DNA of 64,000 nucleotides, taken from the NCBI RefSeq assembly GCF_024362695.1, contig NC_065415.1, forward strand, positions 10,023,438-10,087,437, read 5' to 3'. The DNA comes from Pectinophora gossypiella. Its lineage: Eukaryota > Arthropoda > Insecta > Lepidoptera > Gelechiidae. The notes below the pieces were generated by a model. That model was not told the origin of the DNA and ran no database searches. It was given only the letters and a program-made list of their open reading frames with translations. This document shows, piece by piece, positions 62,184 through 64,000 of this stretch. The position numbers and the translations under genes were made by a program. Position 1 is the stretch's first letter. Each line of letters starts with the position of its first letter.

Positions 62184-62500
62184 GACAGAGAAAGAAATAG
62201 GATCGGTTCGTAGTGCCTACTTCGTAGGCCGCGCCGCCGCCGCGCCGCCGCCGCCGGCGTGCGGCGCGGGGCGCGCGGAGCGGGGCGTGCGGAGCGGGGC
62301 GCGCGGCGCGCGGTGCGTGTGGCCGTTGACCCGTTCGAGCAGCTGTTGTCTCCATTACATCGAAAATTTTCGATAATTTGTCATTATTGTTTTTTTTATT
62401 GAAATTTGGGTTCTATGCAGCTAAAAGCACAATATGGAATTGAAAATAATTAAAAACAAAACTCAAAATTTCATGAATTTTGCGACGGAAAATTCCACTA
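62184..62500 (+). repeat. Internal module copy B with GC-rich insert
   Basis: It shares its blocks with copy A (60699-60975), but about 100 bases of GC-only-like sequence (62228-62322) stand after the GTGCCTACTTCGTAGGC block. It runs into the right terminal repeat through AATCATGGTCTGAATCATCC. Confidence 0.8.
62228..62322. repeat. Extreme GC-rich, CpG-rich tract
   Basis: Runs of GCCGCC and approximate repeats of GCGGAGCGGGGCGYGC make up nearly the whole stretch, in a region that is otherwise AT-rich. It looks like a simple-repeat expansion within module B. Confidence 0.9.
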
Positions 62501-62542
62501 GATATTAACTCAGAATCATGGTCTGAATCATCCCTCTCAGTA

Positions 62543-62572
62543 TTCGTTACGATGTCACTAACACCCGGTATA
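62543..62572 (-). repeat. Right terminal inverted repeat
   Basis: It is the inverted partner of 59886-59915, with two mismatches in 30 bases. Confidence 0.85.
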
Positions 62573-63337
62573 CCTCGATAAACAAAGGTTCCCTCCTGTT
62601 TCTAGCTGTAAAATTTCTACTTGTAAAACATTTCATCTTCCACTCTTATTTTTAGCAAATAGAATGTATCCAATAAGAGTGATGCAGCTGTTGTTAGAAG
62701 CATTTTTGTTCTAATAAGTGTTAATAGATGATAAAATAATAAAAAAAAACCTAAGTCGAAGTTCATGGAGAAAACGCGCTTTTGGGTTTCTGACCTCCGC
62801 TTTACCGATAATATTTTAGAAGTATTTACAATAAATGCTTTTGATTTAACAATGATATCGGTAAGAAAACTGAGGCCTGGCATAATTTGATATTTATTTC
62901 TTGCACAATATTTCGGAAAATCGATTGGACTCCCTAACATATTTATAAAGATTATCGACTAATGATTCCACCTAACGCGCTGGAAAGGAATCCGTGCCTT
63001 ATCCGGGAACTGGGAACTTCCAACCGGGGCTTGCCCGTGCTATTTTCTATTCATTATTATCGGATTACTGGTGAGTCGATACGGTCAGCCGTCGGGCGTT
63101 TTGCACGAACTCTGTCGATACTAGAGCGTATTCGGAATCGAAGATATATCCCATATTGTTACGGGATATGTGTATATTTGATACAATGATCATATATACA
63201 CTGGTAAACTCACGCCCTCCGTCCCTTAATGGGTTGGGCAGAGCTTCTAGTAATCAAAGACAAAAGACCAGGCGAACCTTATAGTGACAAGGTTAACGTG
63301 GAATTTCCTAATTTTCTTTAGGAAAATTACGACTATA
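62573..63337. other. Unassigned DNA between two mobile elements
   Basis: No gene supported. A 107-codon minus-strand frame (62617-62940) and a 75-codon + frame (62962-63189) have no recognisable motifs. Confidence 0.45.
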
Positions 63338-64000
63338 TACAGGGTGTAACGGAAGGGGGGTATCAAGCCGAAAGGGGACAAAACTATACCTTATGTAGAT
63401 CTTATCTGCAAAATTTCAATTAAAAAAAAACACTTTTGATATTTTTTTCAATTTCAGTTAAAAAAAATATTTTAATATTTCCAGCATGTAAAAAACGCGG
63501 CACAGCACTATTGAGGTCACTGTTCTTAATCCACTCAAATATTGGCACTACACAAATCTCCTAGCGCGTCCTGGTCGCCTGGTACTCGCGGCGCTCGCAC
63601 GGCCGCGATAGGTACGAAATTCGAGCGGGCGGCGGCTTTGGCGGCAACGTCAAAAGGAGTCGGCGGCCGATTGGAACAATCCGAGTCGGCGGCACGTCGG
63701 CGACTGTAACAAACAAGAATGACACTAAAGCATCTAATAATTGGAGTCATTTTGCTTTGACAACTATTCTCACATTATTTTATGACGTGTAAAATAAGTT
63801 AAAATTACCTACTTGTTTAGGTAAGGTATTTAATTTAATAGTAAATAGGAAAAAAAAGTGTGAAAGTGTGGGTAAGTAGGTAGGTAATTAATAATTAGAC
63901 TTACGTTTTACAAGAAAGGTTCGAAATGTCGTCATCCCCGTTCGATGCACAGACCTGCCGCTTCATCTGTCCACAACACTTTCGAAGCAAAGTCTGGTGA
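63338..64000 (-). mobile_element. Mariner/Tc1-like element, internally deleted, cut by the window end
   Basis: The terminal TACAGGGTGTAACGGAAGG at 63338, preceded by TATA, is the probable 3' terminal repeat on the minus strand. The transposase remnant at 63908-64000 lies upstream on that strand. About 560 bases of non-coding sequence separate the two, including a CG-rich block near 63560-63690. The other end lies beyond the window. Confidence 0.6.
63908..64000 (-). pseudogene. Mariner/Tc1-like transposase remnant (catalytic Asp region joined to C-terminus)
   Basis: On the minus strand the frame gives SPDFASKVLWTDEA, matching the block around the second catalytic Asp of this transposase class (family: PDF..KVLFTDEA). 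It jumps directly to GLCIERG, a stop, and RHFEPFL before the terminal TAA at 63908-63910. Family members end in a similar '...CIE..GG.HFE.LL' tail, so the region between, with the third catalytic residue, has been deleted. A TGA interrupts the tail as well. The remnant cannot code for an active enzyme. Confidence 0.65.

Larger units (their letters stand above)
59886..62572. mobile_element. 2.69-kb element with 30-bp terminal inverted repeats (non-autonomous DNA transposon, composite)
   Basis: The left end at 59886-59915 begins TATACAGGGTGTTAGGGACA and continues TCGTAACGAA. The inverse of the right end (62543-62572) begins TATACCGGGTGTTAGTGACA and continues TCGTAACGAA; 28 of 30 bases agree. 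TATA stands at both outer edges, in keeping with a TA target. I recall these ACAGGGTGTTAGTGACATCG ends as frequent in Lepidoptera. No transposase is encoded inside. The interior holds repeated modules (60699-60975, 60983-61045 and 62184-62500), a SINE B copy, a TATCGATA cluster and a GC-rich tract, so it may be one long element or one element nested in another. Confidence 0.7.

Noticed and set aside
1..64000. Bacterial, phage or CRISPR content
   Set aside because: No spaced direct repeats of CRISPR type, no dense coding and no ribosome-site spaced gene arrays; tRNA lacks CCA and has a pol III terminator.

Overview
The window looks like nuclear DNA of a moth or butterfly (Lepidoptera). It is AT-rich, full of the short words TACCTAC/GTAGGTA, and carries several interspersed repeats I recognise from memory as typical of Lepidoptera: two tRNA-derived SINE families, the 'CTGCTGGGCATAGGCCTCC' ends of non-LTR elements, 'ACAGGGTGT'-ended DNA elements, and a LINE tail ending in 'GCAATAAAGAGT'. 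There is no operon-like coding, no CRISPR array and no plasmid or phage feature. No intact host protein gene can be supported. The only certain host gene is a nuclear tRNA-Lys(CTT) at 20843-20915.

Layout. 1-9585: mostly unassigned AT-rich DNA with fragments of a SINE (3489-3607) and LINE-type repeats (about 700-960, 4445-4578, 7862-7941). 9586-11260: a sharply bounded, 5'-truncated LINE insertion with 15-bp target duplications; 512 uninterrupted codons remain, from the RT catalytic YLDD box through a zinc knuckle and a restriction-like endonuclease domain. 11261-18244: nothing assignable. 18245-21890: a 19-bp-stem hairpin, an RTE-clade LINE 3' end, a possible non-coding exon with good splice signals (19351-19422), and the tRNA-Lys gene flanked by two oppositely oriented copies of SINE family A. 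25447-25726: an antisense copy of SINE family B.

From about 26.5 kb to 59 kb recognisable repeats are sparse: a LINE tail near 35.5 kb, a DNA transposon at 47858-49149, and a duplicated segment near 56 kb that took an RTE insertion. The rest is single-copy-looking non-coding DNA with many short CpG/GC-rich patches and perfect palindromes. I infer, without proof, that this is a large intron or an intergenic regulatory landscape. From 59.9 kb to the end repeats dominate again: a 2.69-kb element with 30-bp terminal inverted repeats encloses a SINE, repeated modules, a dense TATCGATA cluster and a GC-rich tract; it is followed by the end of an internally deleted mariner-like element that runs off the window.

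The most interesting items are (i) the 1292-bp DNA transposon with CACTG termini and a TAA target duplication, which carries a decayed, internally deleted protein with a Cys-rich zinc-binding N-terminus and a conserved C-terminus; (ii) the LINE with an uninterrupted endonuclease end and clear insertion footprint; and (iii) the TATCGATA (DREF/BEAF-like) cluster inside the 2.69-kb element. Family names for repeats rest on recall and should be confirmed by search.
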